A stretch of DNA of 64,000 bases, taken from the NCBI GenBank assembly GCA_963070105.1, contig OY718806.1, positions 3,989,865-4,053,864 on the forward strand, written 5' to 3'. The DNA comes from Litomosoides sigmodontis. Its lineage: Eukaryota > Nematoda > Chromadorea > Rhabditida > Onchocercidae. The translations under genes were made by a program, and so were the position numbers. This document shows positions 1-11,643 of the stretch, piece after piece; position 1 is the stretch's first letter, and each line of letters begins with the position of its first letter. Under the pieces are notes generated by a model. That model worked only from the letters and a program-made list of their open reading frames with translations. It was not told where the DNA came from and did no database searches.

Positions 1-1368
1 CTGTGATTCCAAGCTTTAGTTGATTACCTTAGGGATGCCAACAGTCACTCCTTTAACTGGTCTTCCCTGCATAAAACAAGATGACGGCGTATCAATGCAG
101 GTCGAATCAAATGCATCGCGACCACTCATCACCTCTGCAGAAATCATAAATCATGTATTTCCAAGTGAAAAGTTTATGACGATTTCAATATTTTTCAGTT
201 ACAGTGACATGAACCAATAGCGGACTAGATAAAATTTGACTAGTGCTAATGAAAACTTCAGGGGACCCATGAACAGTAATGTATGAGATACGGGTGTTTC
301 AGACTGCGATTACACTAACTGCTCAATTTGTTATGAACTGTGAAGGTCAAGGTAACATCAAACAAATAGACGAAGTTCATGTAAAGACGAAGTCCTTACG
401 AAGTAAGAAGTTGCAATCCTTAACATTCCTAGCAATTATTGATGGACAGTCAAGTGAATTAACCAAAGGTATGAGCCCATATCTTGACAAAACTCCATAC
501 GAAGGCTTGAACCCGAAAAGTCCAGTGAATGTTGCTGGATTCCGTGCTGAACCACCAGTGTCCGATCCTAGACTTCTGTAAATCTCTAAATTCAATATAC
601 TGCATACTACAGTAGGAGTGATGCTTAAAAGATGTTTAAAATACCAACACTGATGAAATGCCCAGTTGCACTGCCACACCACAACCGCCAGAAGACCCAC
701 CAGGACTTCGCCAATCAGTTTCAAGAGTTTTTTCATCGCTTAATCCATTTTTCACAGGACCGAAATAACCTTTTGAACTCGATGTTCCCATACAAAATTC
801 ATCCATATTAGCTTTTCCAATCAAGCAACCACCTGAAAAACATTTTCCAGTTATTTCAGTCAACAGAATGTTAACATACAAACACACCACCTTCTTCAAA
901 CAATCTGTTGACAATAGTGGCAGTATATGGCGCAATGAAATTTGACAGATTCCTTGATGCACACGTTGTTCGGACTTTCATAGTCCTGAAATTTCGATGT
1001 AAACGACAGTTTTAGTATTTGAAAAATGGAAGAAAACATAGAGTCAATTTCAGGTAGTGCGAGCACATAGTCTTCAAAACGGCCATGATAGAAGTTACAA
1101 AATGCTACAAAACCAATCACTTCAGAGCGTGCAACCACACTGTCTTCAGCTATTATAAAATGAGTTATTTTACAGCTAGGGAATACATGAAACATTAAAA
1201 AAAGGCAACATACATATAGCAATCTTTGACAACCAAAGGAAAAGGTGTTTTTCCCCTTTTCAATGCCTCCTTTGCCTGTGCACAAGCTAAGTCGAAAGTT
1301 TCCGTAATCAAAGAATTGAACTTCCGATACTTCATAGCTTTAAAAATAGCTTCTTCAATATACTCCAT
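1..1368 (-). CDS. QRSL1/gatA: Glutamyl-tRNA(Gln) amidotransferase subunit A, mitochondrial (partial at 3' end)
   Basis: Catalytic subunit of the GatCAB transamidase, which converts misacylated Glu-tRNA(Gln) to Gln-tRNA(Gln) in mitochondria. Exons read on the minus strand: 1214-1368, 891-985, 649-832, 400-575, 28-134, and the gene continues past the left edge. All phases join. Amidase-signature elements are visible in order: PLVVKDCY (Lys of the Ser-cisSer-Lys triad), [31 protein letters not shown] (cis-Ser) and [10 protein letters not shown] (nucleophile Ser), then [20 protein letters not shown]. The spacing from SSGG to LGSD is 13 residues, as in human QRSL1. The N-terminus is shorter than human by roughly 15-25 residues. 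ATG 1366-1368 was chosen because a strong acceptor lies 10 nt upstream. Introns argue against a bacterial or endosymbiont origin. The far C-terminal half is not in the window. Confidence 0.93.
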
Positions 1369-1388
1369 TTCTGAGATCCTGCAAGCAC
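1369..1388 (-). promoter_or_regulatory. Candidate spliced-leader acceptor ahead of gatA
   Basis: On the minus strand the sequence reads GTGCTTGCAG then 10 bases and ATG. A splice acceptor with no upstream coding frame, this close to a start codon, fits nematode SL trans-splicing. A 5' UTR intron is the alternative. Confidence 0.4.
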
Positions 1389-2331
1389 GTTCACAATGTT
1401 CGAAGTTTTCATATTAAGGATTTCATTGTTTATGAATCTCTTCTTCGATACCATTTATACTAAGTTTCCAACCCAGCACAGAAAATTTTGCAAAACTCAT
1501 TCAAATCACAACCTTACGGAATCGCACCAGACAAACACGACTCAAAAACCCACTCGTATTGTGGTTTCAACAATTGCATAGTGAGTGTAAAGAAAAAATT
1601 CGTTCAGTGGTGCGTTGAAGTTTATTTTGTTTGGATCTGCAACCTCCTTTGTTGTGAATTCTAAGGTTCTGAAATGTTGAGAAGTGTAACGCGAAGCATT
1701 AGGATACATGCATGCGCAGCAAAAATAGTTGTTTCTAATTGCAATTATCTAATTCTATTTGAAAACAGCTTTCGATTTTAATCATCTTGAGCATTGTAGC
1801 ATCAAAGGAGCGGTACACTTTAATCTAGAGCACTGGAGGGATCGAAGTCTATAGTTTTTATTATCTCCGTATGTAATATTTTTCGATGCACTCACACAGT
1901 CTTTTTTTGCAAATAAATTGTTTGTCCATTGGAGAACATATGATTTGGAGAAAGAATAGGCTAGCGGCCAGGGGGACCATTGAAAAGAAGCAAAATCTGG
2001 ATAATTTATCTTTCGACGCAACTTATGATTGAACGAAGTATATTTTTGATGATCTGGAAATTTAATAATTCTCTTTGCAGGTCCGGTGAAGTTTTAAATT
2101 CATTACGAATAATACCACTTTTTAGAAATCAAGTATTGCTATCAGTTGTGCTTGTGAGTTTATTGCATAACATGTTTTAAATTTTATACAAATTTAGTTA
2201 TACAATTCAATTTTTGCCAACTTATTGCGGTAGAAATAATTTTATTTTGGAATAAAACCGTAGCTTAAAATTTTGAAATGGACATATTGCTGAAGTTGAT
2301 AGATGATATATTTTCTGGTTTTTACCGAGTA
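1389..2331. other. Divergent intergenic region between gatA and TM9SF3
   Basis: About 0.95 kb separates two genes transcribed away from each other, so both promoters should lie here. No coding exon, TATA box or repeat that I trust was seen. The interval is AT-rich. Confidence 0.6.
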
Positions 2332-5300
2332 ATGCGGCGCGTTATTTGTGCACTGGTGCTATGGGCATATTTTTTTGCGGAGGGCGATGAACACGATCAT
2401 CTGTATCGTGATGGTGAAGAGGTCAGCCTACGATATTCATTCGCTAGTCTTTTTGTCATATTAGAATAGTTATAGCTGTGAGATAAGACAAATATCTCGA
2501 TATTTTGCAGTTGCATATCGGATGTGTACGTCCCTAACCAACGAACGAGATTATCTTATCCGGCGTGATACTTTTGAGAGAAATCCTTCTTTTGCACTTA
2601 AATATTAAGTTGATCTAGTTATAAAGTTAGCATTAAAATTGATTTGAAACGGTAATGGTTGTGGTAAGGGACGTGATTTTAGGGTTCTATAAAAACCTAA
2701 ATATTTTTAGCCCATGTCTCTCCTACAATGAGAATTTTGTTGAGGAAAAAATCCAGTAAGTAGGCTGCATTTCAGTATAAATTTACGTTTTCGTTAATTT
2801 TATGGATATTAAGATTGTGTTATGGATGAACACAGTCGGTCCATACAGCAATCGGCAAGAAACTTACGCATATTTTTCATTACCTTTCTGCCGAGGGCCG
2901 AAGCATTCAATCAGTCATTATCATGAAACATTGGGCGAAGCACTTTTGGGCGTTGAACTTGATTATTCGGGGTTGGATATAAAATTTAAAGGTTATTATC
3001 TTCCACTGAATCTAACCAGTAAAGATTGTTTATGTTACTGAGCAAAGCGTTTTTATAGAAAATGTTGAAAAAATGGAATTTTGTAAGAAAACTCTTAGTG
3101 AAGAAGACTACAGACAGTTCGTTTATGCAGTACGAAATAATTATTGGTATCAGATGTATCTTGATGAATTACCGATGTATGGTAAGTGTTTTGTGAAGTT
3201 AGGCTTTGTTTGGTAATTGAGCTCAAGTGGTTGCAGTTTGGGAGGTTGTATCTATGCCATCGTTTCTTAAATGTGATCGTTTTTGCTTCCTTGTATGTAA
3301 TTGGAACTAATTTTAGGTATGGTTGGTGAGATAGATTCATTAACAACTCCACCAAATTATCGACTTTTCACACATAAAAAATTAGAAATTGGGTATAATG
3401 GGAAACAGGTAGGTGACAATTTGTTCCCTGTCTATCAGATTATTGTAGTTCCCTCATTTTTTCATGTCATTGATTTTGGATTCCGGTTTTATCAAATTCT
3501 ACACTTGTTAACCTAAACTGTTGCCGCGTTGCATTTTTTTGCGAATAATCCAACACTTTTTAAAGATTGTGGACATTAATGTGACCTCAGATGTGCGTGT
3601 TGCATTGACACCTGGTGCGTCTATCTCATTTACATATGAAATCGTTTGGAAACCTTCCGATGTTGAATTTGATAAACGGTTCGAGAAATATCTGGATCCA
3701 ACCTTCTTCCAACACAGAGTAGGTCCATTTTCAGGCACGAGATTTCTGTTCAGTTTTTCTGATGCTCTGGATCTTTAATTTTTAGATACATTGGTTCTCC
3801 ATTTTCAATTCGTTCATGATGGTAATCTTTCTGGTTGGATTGGTGTGGATGATACTCATGCGAACACTGAGAAAAGATTATGCTCGTTATCAAAAAGATG
3901 AAGATCTTGATGATATGGTAACGTTATACTTTTATATTTTCTCATTGTTTTTCATTTCATTTGTCTACTAACAGGCATTTTTTTATTTTTCTTGCTTTAA
4001 TAAGTTTTGAATATATTTAAATTTTTATTATTGTTATTATTTAAGCGCGTGTTTTCTGATGAATATTAATATCGCATCGAGTTTTCTTTTTTTGGAGCAA
4101 TCTTTTCAGGAGCGTGACTTAGGTGATGAATACGGTTGGAAGCAGGTGCACGGAGATGTGTTCAGAGCACCATCGTTTCCAATGTTTTTTTCATCGTTGG
4201 TTGGTACTGGGTATCATGTGTTTACAGTTGCTATAGTCACTATTATTCTTTCCATCGTAGGCGAATTTTATACGGAGTAAGTTGCTTTTTTCCTGAGCAA
4301 ACATGATGAAGCTTTCGATAGTTTATAGGCTTGCGCCACATACGTTGCTGTACTTTTTTGTAGAAGAGGATCATTGTTGAGTGCCGCTATTTTTGTATAT
4401 GCTGCAGCATCACCGGTGAATGGTTTTGCTGGTGGGTCGATGTACGCTAGATTTGGTGGCAAACAGTAAGTTTTTTCTTTTTCAACTTCAAAAAACCGAA
4501 AAACTGGTTCTAGTTAGATGCTGAAATGTCAACTTTCGTAGGTGGATACGTCAAATGGTATTTGGTGCATTCCTTTTGCCCTCTTTGGTGTCATCTGTGG
4601 CTTTCTTGGTCAACATTGTCGCGATATCATATCATGCGTCAAGAGCCATCCCGTTTACAATTATGCTTGCCGTCACCGCCATTTGCTTATTTGTCATTCT
4701 TCCTCTGACTTTAGTGGGCACTGTACTTGGTTAGTCACGTTAATAGTTCTGTTGAAAGATTGCTTTTATGAAACTCCAGTAAGCCAATTACTCCAACTTT
4801 TTTTGAGTCTAGGACGCAACGTTAAAGGACAAAGTGATAATCCATGTCGAGTGAATGCTGTCCCGCGCCCGATTCCGGATAAAAAATGGTTTCTGGAACC
4901 ACCACTGATTATTCTTCTTGGTGGTGTTTTGCCGTTTGGTTCTATCTTCATTGAAATGTAATTTTTATTTCTTGGGGAGGATGAGTCGTATTTTTCTAGA
5001 ATCTTTACTCACATATTACGTTAATCCGGAGAATTGCAGGTACTTTATCTTTACATCATTCTGGGCATATAAAATATACTATGTTTATGGCTTCATGCTT
5101 CTCGTTACTGTTATCCTTGCAATTGTTACGATGTGCGTCACAGTTGTGTGCACTTATTTCCTCTTGAATGCGGAAGATTATCGGTGGTAGGCTTTCGTCC
5201 CACTTATTGCACTCTTAAATTTTGTTGTATATCTAAAACAAGTTTGTAGTTTTCTCGTAGGCTAGCTGTGTTAATTTTTGCAGGAGATGGACCAGCTTTC

Positions 5301-5606
5301 TGGTGGGAGCTTCCACATCCTTCTACGTATATCTTTACTCAATTTATTACTTCTTATTCAAAACGAAGTTAGTTATTTTTGAATTCACGGTTTTTATTCG
5401 GACTCCAAAAAGTATTATTTTCTAATGTAGTTCTAAACACCAAGTGAAATTAAATTTTCAGGATGTATGGGCTTTTCCAGACGGTATTCTATTTCGGGTA
5501 TATGGGCCTGTTTAGTGCAGCTCTTGGGCTTATGTGTGGCACTATTGGCTATTGGGGCGCTGCAAAATTTGTCCATAAAATATATTCGACAGTGAAAATT
5601 GATTAG
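2332..5606 (+). CDS. TM9SF3: Transmembrane 9 superfamily member 3 (nonaspanin)
   Basis: Nine-pass endomembrane protein of the Golgi/endosome nonaspanin family, implicated in membrane-protein sorting. Thirteen exons join in phase: 2332-2421, 2814-2991, 3059-3181, 3317-3408, 3566-3718, 3786-3917, 4110-4276, 4364-4465, 4542-4729, 4813-4957, 5040-5186, 5284-5367, 5462-5606, giving 581 aa (human TM9SF3 is 589). Residues 1-18 form a signal peptide ending before [14 protein letters not shown]. Family blocks follow: [77 protein letters not shown] and [17 protein letters not shown], then membrane segments and the C-terminus KIYSTVKID, close to the vertebrate end. An in-frame ATG lies 54 bases upstream (2278), but 2332 gives the cleaner signal peptide. 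Confidence 0.97.
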
Positions 5607-6250
5607 ATTTGTTCATGATTGGTTTTCTAATAATTTGTATGCAAAATTGCTAAACTATAGGCGATGAATTAATTCTATGAGATATCTGTGAACACCTCTA
5701 TCAAATGATCGAGGTGCTCTGGCCTATTTTTTATAAACATTTTCTCGATAAGCATAGAAGACTTTGTTAGTCTAAAAAGTTGCCTTGTAACTAAAATTTG
5801 CTTAATATACGTAGTGTTTTGAAAATACCGTTGTCTTGCCATTACGGGTTATTTACAATTTAAGAAGCAAAACAATTGTGACGTATTTACTTATAATGAT
5901 GTAATTGTCGGCCTACTTATATTACTTTTGTGATGGACTTCGCAAAATCTAGCTTGGGAGGAAGTTTTGCAGTGTGATAAGTTGTTGCTGTATCACTTTA
6001 TTATTCATTATTATCTAGCTAAGAATTGATAATCTATAATATAGCTGTACCGTGAATTTGTTTAACCGAATATTGTAACTCTTATGGTTAATTATTTTTA
6101 AAGGCTTGTGGGTTGTCCCAAGCTCATGGAGGACTTGCGAGATTCTTTTTCTTAAGTGAAATTCTGATTTTCATCTATTCATTCAGAAGCTTGAAAATAA
6201 ATCACTTGTTTGTATATTAAATATTTATTAGTACAAAATCTTGGGATGTA
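5607..6250 (+). other. TM9SF3 3' UTR region with polyadenylation signal
   Basis: AT-rich sequence after the TM9SF3 stop. AATAAA occurs at 6196-6201, about 590 bases downstream, and could be the polyadenylation signal. No coding exon was seen. Confidence 0.4.
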
Positions 6251-6447
6251 TGTTTTGTCATTTCCTTGTTATCATCTTTTCTTAATGGCGATAAAGTCTG
6301 TTTTGCATATGCATTCTTTTCAGTAGCATTTTTGGAGGAAAAGTAAAATAGTTGGATACAACCTGAAGGAAAGCATTAAAGAGGTAGCTGGGTCAGGCGT
6401 TGTGTGCATTTCGGGAGGTCCAAGCTGTTATGTAATGCGTGTCATGT

Positions 6448-6580
6448 CAAGTCTATAAATAGTCGACTGCCCACCGACGACTGTGTTTGAACGAGGTTGT
6501 GAAAATAGAAAAGTGTAAGTCGTGTTCTTGAGGCTTATTTGTTTTATGTAGTTTCCCCCAATTTTTTGTTTTTAGCGTGA
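6448..6580 (+). promoter_or_regulatory. TATA-box promoter candidate followed by a short spliced leader exon
   Basis: CTATAAATAG sits at about 6455-6464. It is followed roughly 55 bases later by a good donor (AAAGTGTAAGTCG, near 6514) and then TTTTTGTTTTTAG at about 6565-6577. The layout is a TATA box, a short first exon and a small intron. I find no open reading frame that it obviously serves. It could start a non-coding RNA or a 5' UTR of a gene not recognised here. Confidence 0.3.
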
Positions 6581-7274
6581 TTCGGGGCTCTTAAGGGTTT
6601 TGTATGTTCGTAGTTCCTGAGTAAAAGTTTCTCCCTTGCATTATAAACTGCGAGAACGTCAGCTACATCAGAGGCATAGTAGTGCTCGGCTGCAAGAATG
6701 CATGCTGTTTCAAGCTTGATGCATTTTTGGATGGAATTGCTTTAAAACTCTACTGTCCTTGCTTTAATCTTAGGTGTCAACGCACTGCTTTGAAAAGATT
6801 ATTGGTAAAATATGCTGTTACAGCATTCCGATGATAGTACCACAAGGCATCAGAGCCTGCTTCCTATTAAGTATTTTATGAAGATCCTTTAGAAAGCGGA
6901 AACAGGTGATATAAATCGGGCATGTTTCAGGAAGTGAGACAGGTAGGCATGGCTAAATTTCGGTGATACTGCATTAATTTGATCATGAGCTATACCGTTT
7001 CTTATCAGTCGATATCACCAATTCTCTAAAGTATTGTTTGGTGATAACTGTCGTCCTTGACATCTGTTAATAACATCTGTTCACCTATCTATGCCAATCA
7101 TGGCGGTACCGCGGAAAACCGAAACTGTACTTCCATGAATAAATCAGCTTCTGTAGATGAAAGCACCAGATCGGTGCAATAAGAAATCTATGCATGGCAC
7201 ACATACGTAATAATCGCAGCGGTCCAGAAATTTCCAAGTTGCTTATTATTCGATATGTGGGAGCTGCTAATTTG

Positions 7275-7513
7275 TCAAGCGGTTGAGTCAGATTCCGGTA
7301 ATCTATTTGCAATAGCCGGAGGTTCTTTGGTTTCGTCGTGTGCCGATGTTTCATTTACCGAGTTAATTTTTTTCGAATTGGCCAGTGTGGAGTTAGGAGA
7401 TGGATCAGGCGAGGTGGAAAAAAGACCGTTCAAAACTCGGTCATAATTTTTTGGTCCCATCGTTTTGAAGTTTTGTTCTGTTGGTGCTGGTAGAAGCCAT
7501 TTAGGATTTCCCA
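7275..7513 (-). CDS. Candidate terminal coding exon of an unrecognised gene
   Basis: On the minus strand an acceptor GTCTTTAG is followed by an open frame that begins LGNPKWLLPAPTEQ and continues NFKTMGPKNYDRVL. It then becomes a Ser/Pro/Asn/Glu-rich tail ending PESDSTA and a TGA at 7275-7277. The composition looks like the disordered C-terminal tail of a real protein rather than random AT-rich translation, and the acceptor fits. I do not recognise the family and found no upstream partner exon, so this may be the last exon of a gene with a long intron, or a chance open frame. Confidence 0.3.
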
Positions 7514-8742
7514 GCTAAAGACGTTCTCTAACTACTGTGACAGCTCGTAATTCAGTTTAGCTTAGTGGAACTCGGTTAAAAAATTTTTTCAGTGTACGTC
7601 GGTTTTCACAGTTTGTCTATAGCAGCATATGAACAAGAATTGGAGTTAAGTTCCTGATGCTAGCAATTTCAAGTCCGAACTTGGAGTATACGATCCAGAT
7701 TTCTGACTTCCCGCCCCTTCTTTCTAGCACGCTTTTGTCATTATTTTGTAATAAATTTTTGAAAGAGCATTCTGCATAGGCAATTAGTATCAGTTGAAAT
7801 AATGTCGGAGAAAACTGACGCAAGCAAATTCCGAAGAAGGAAAAACTAGCATATGACGTGATGTGACGATGAAGGATTGCCCTATCAGCCAGCAGGTGTT
7901 TTATTTGTTAAAGAAAGTGACCTCTACGGTGGGTTGACCTCTGTCTCTTCCACAGCCATTAACATAATCCTTTGCTCCGGGTCCTCAGTCCCTCTTCTCT
8001 CCCTTTCCATTTCCCCCCACTTCTTCCTCCCTCCCATCCATTCAGTTGTATGTTTGCGTTCTGATGGCGATGACTGCGCACCCCATTTTTAACTGCTGCA
8101 TATCACTCAGGAAACATTGATTACCATTTCAACACAAATTTTTATCCAGTCCCTCCTTCCCATCAGTTAACTTACTCACTCAATGGTCACTCCGTCTATC
8201 CATCCACCTATCTCATCAATCCTAAATTCTGCTGTTAGCAAAGCTCAAATTTATACTTGTACATTCTGTTAGCTTCCATCTTACTAAAGTTTCAACTGTT
8301 CGTAATTTCTGCGAGAAAAGCCACTCAGCTACTCCGAGCAGAATAGAAAGCGCGGTGAAATTCTCGCTGTACATTTCAAGTTTCTCTATGTTCATTTGAA
8401 GTTCCTATGCCCACCTTCCCGCAACATCTTCAAATCTTAAATCCAACTGTGATGGTGGACACTAAGTTGTTCTACTTCATCTTCCTCACCTCTCACATCT
8501 TATATTTTCTCCTACTCCTTCATTCACTCCTTTCACAATTAGTTATCTCATTTGTAATTCAAATGAAAAAAGAGCCATAAGGAAAAGATTTATGTGATTT
8601 ATGTGACAATGTCTGTCGAACAGTGACTTTTTGCTTCATTGACCCACAATCTAGGGATAATTTTACGAGAGACTGTCAATGGGAGCAAGTTTGATATGTA
8701 AATTAAATAAACTAAGTTAAATTGAGTCGAGTTCAACTCCTC

Positions 8743-8806
8743 CACACACACACACACATACACACACATGCACATACACACACACACACGCAACACACAA
8801 ACACAC
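8743..8806. repeat. Interrupted (CA)n microsatellite
   Basis: Alternating CA/AC units with a few T and G interruptions over about 64 bases. Read on the other strand it gives a spurious Cys/Val peptide. Confidence 0.9.
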
Positions 8807-9693
8807 GGTTTTGTGCAAGCAATTTCTATACTCCCTGGGAATGGATGAAAGCGGATCGTCTTCCATTTTCCGGACTATAGTGCGCTTTTGGTGGATAGGT
8901 TATCAAGAGCGATCAGATCAGCGACAATGTAGGAATATCCATGTAGGTCATCATAGTACCTGTTACCCGAGAATACATTATCTGATTGCAGTGGGGAAGC
9001 GCTATACCTCTCAGTGTGTTATCATTAAAATCAGAAAAATCGATAATGTTGTATGAATAAGCTTGACAAGGAGTTGTTGCTCTACGACGTTTTGCAGTTG
9101 TCACTTTTATTATTGATATGATGCGAAAATCGATGTTGTTGTGTAAGGTAGTATTAGGAGGGATGCTGTTATTTGCATGTTTGTTATTTTTCGGGGAGAC
9201 TGAGAGGAGAGGGAGCACAGCTCGCTGTGAATGCTGAGGGATTTATGCTAAGCAGAGGTTTCCGGAAAGTGATTTAAATTGATTCTGGAAAGTTTCGCTC
9301 CCGCGACTATACACGCTGATAACGATGTTTACATGAGGTGAGGAAGAAGACTGGACAGTGGTTAATAGATGACGGTACGAAAGGGATCGTCGTTTCATCT
9401 GGTCAGAATGAGTTTCGGTTTCTCGGTTGGTTGGTTACTCAGTCTTTCTGTTTGCATAACTTGTTAAGAAGGGGGGTAAGAAGAGAGACGGTGAAAGGTA
9501 GGGGTGTCCTGGGTGGGAGAAGTTAGGAGAAGCGGAATGAGTTCCTCGTAGGTTGTAAATGATTTCTAATGATTGACTGATTTCCGAGTAAATTTTCAGT
9601 GTTATGTTTGGAAAGGAGGTGGAGTTATGGTAGGTGGTGCGCTAACAACAGCGAGGATAAAGGAGAGGCGACAAGGGGACAGTCAACGGTGAG

Positions 9694-9735
9694 CGGGGAG
9701 GGAGGGGGGGGGGGAAGGGGGAAAGTGGGAGGTGA
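9694..9735 (+). repeat. G-run cluster (possible G-quadruplex)
   Basis: Several runs of three or more G, including one of at least ten, occur within about 40 bases on the plus strand. This meets the usual pattern for G-quadruplex-forming DNA. It lies about 300 bases before the (ATCC)n array. Confidence 0.5.
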
Positions 9736-10044
9736 GTGATTGGTACTACTAACAATGGGCCTTCGAGGTAGTAATGCTGCTCCGTTGATTAGTGTTGCTG
9801 GGCTCTCCTGCTGTGTTGTGTCTCTTGCCGAGAGCTAGTGAGTTGATAAGTGCTATCAGAGAGACTGGGCAAAGGGTTACTGCCGCTGTCATCGTCACCG
9901 CCACGCAGCACCACTTCCACCAGCCATCGTCATCATCATCACCACCAACCTTACCTCTTCTGCTACTTTTCTACTTCGATAATAGGCGAAACAAGCAAGC
10001 AATACAGGGAGGCGAACATTGCCAATCGAACCTCTGTCGTCGGG

Positions 10045-11643
10045 CCATCCATCCATCCATCCATCCATCCATCCATCCATCCATCCATCCATCCATCCAT
10101 CCATCCATCCATCCATCCATCCATCCATCCATCCATCCATCCATCCATCCATCCATCCATCCATCCATCCATCCATCCATCCATCCATCCATCCATCCAT
10201 CCATCCATCCATCCATCCATCCATCCATCCATCCATCCATCCATCCATCCATCCATCCATCCATCCATCCATCCATCCATCCATCCATCCATCCATCCAT
10301 CCATCCATCCATCCATCCATCCATCCATCCATCCATCCATCCATCCATCCATCCATCCATCCATCCATCCATCCATCCATCCATCCATCCATCCATCCAT
10401 CCATCCATCCATCCATCCATCCATCCATCCATCCATCCATCCATCCATCCATCCATCCATCCATCCATCCATCCATCCATCCATCCATCCATCCATCCAT
10501 CCATCCATCCATCCATCCATCCATCCATCCATCCATCCATCCATCCATCCATCCATCCATCCATCCATCCATCCATCCATCCATCCATCCATCCATCCAT
10601 CCATCCATCCATCCATCCATCCATCCATCCATCCATCCATCCATCCATCCATCCATCCATCCATCCATCCATCCATCCATCCATCCATCCATCCATCCAT
10701 CCATCCATCCATCCATCCATCCATCCATCCATCCATCCATCCATCCATCCATCCATCCATCCATCCATCCATCCATCCATCCATCCATCCATCCATCCAT
10801 CCATCCATCCATCCATCCATCCATCCATCCATCCATCCATCCATCCATCCATCCATCCATCCATCCATCCATCCATCCATCCATCCATCCATCCATCCAT
10901 CCATCCATCCATCCATCCATCCATCCATCCATCCATCCATCCATCCATCCATCCATCCATCCATCCATCCATCCATCCATCCATCCATCCATCCATCCAT
11001 CCATCCATCCATCCATCCATCCATCCATCCATCCATCCATCCATCCATCCATCCATCCATCCATCCATCCATCCATCCATCCATCCATCCATCCATCCAT
11101 CCATCCATCCATCCATCCATCCATCCATCCATCCATCCATCCATCCATCCATCCATCCATCCATCCATCCATCCATCCATCCATCCATCCATCCATCCAT
11201 CCATCCATCCATCCATCCATCCATCCATCCATCCATCCATCCATCCATCCATCCATCCATCCATCCATCCATCCATCCATCCATCCATCCATCCATCCAT
11301 CCATCCATCCATCCATCCATCCATCCATCCATCCATCCATCCATCCATCCATCCATCCATCCATCCATCCATCCATCCATCCATCCATCCATCCATCCAT
11401 CCATCCATCCATCCATCCATCCATCCATCCATCCATCCATCCATCCATCCATCCATCCATCCATCCATCCATCCATCCATCCATCCATCCATCCATCCAT
11501 CCATCCATCCATCCATCCATCCATCCATCCATCCATCCATCCATCCATCCATCCATCCATCCATCCATCCATCCATCCATCCATCCATCCATCCATCCAT
11601 CCATCCATCCATCCATCCATCCATCCATCCATCCATCCATCCA
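10045..11643. repeat. Perfect (ATCC)n / (GGAT)n tetranucleotide array, about 400 units
   Basis: From 10045 to 11643 every base follows the CCAT/ATCC repeat with no interruption visible, about 1,599 bases or 400 units. Because 4 and 3 are coprime, every plus frame reads as a Pro-Ser-Ile-His tetrapeptide and every minus frame as Met-Asp-Gly-Trp, so six long open frames appear that are not genes. The right flank (11643-11676) carries degenerate AAATCC/AAAATCG units, which look like an older edge of the array. A perfect array of this size implies recent expansion or an assembly-derived length. Confidence 0.99.

Larger units (their letters stand above)
7514..10044. other. Gene-poor interval left of the microsatellite
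   Basis: No supported gene. It contains pyrimidine-rich stretches (about 7970-8060 and 8400-8530), an interrupted (CA)n at 8743-8806, and a purine-rich, GC-higher zone from about 9340 to 9990 with a G-run cluster at about 9694-9735. Confidence 0.6.

Noticed and set aside
1..1368. Possible bacterial (endosymbiont) gatA insertion
   Set aside because: The gene is split by at least four GT-AG introns with phase-consistent joins, so it is a nuclear eukaryotic gene for a mitochondrial protein.
8599..8796. Minus-strand Cys/Val-rich open frame
   Set aside because: It is the translation of the interrupted (CA)n microsatellite.
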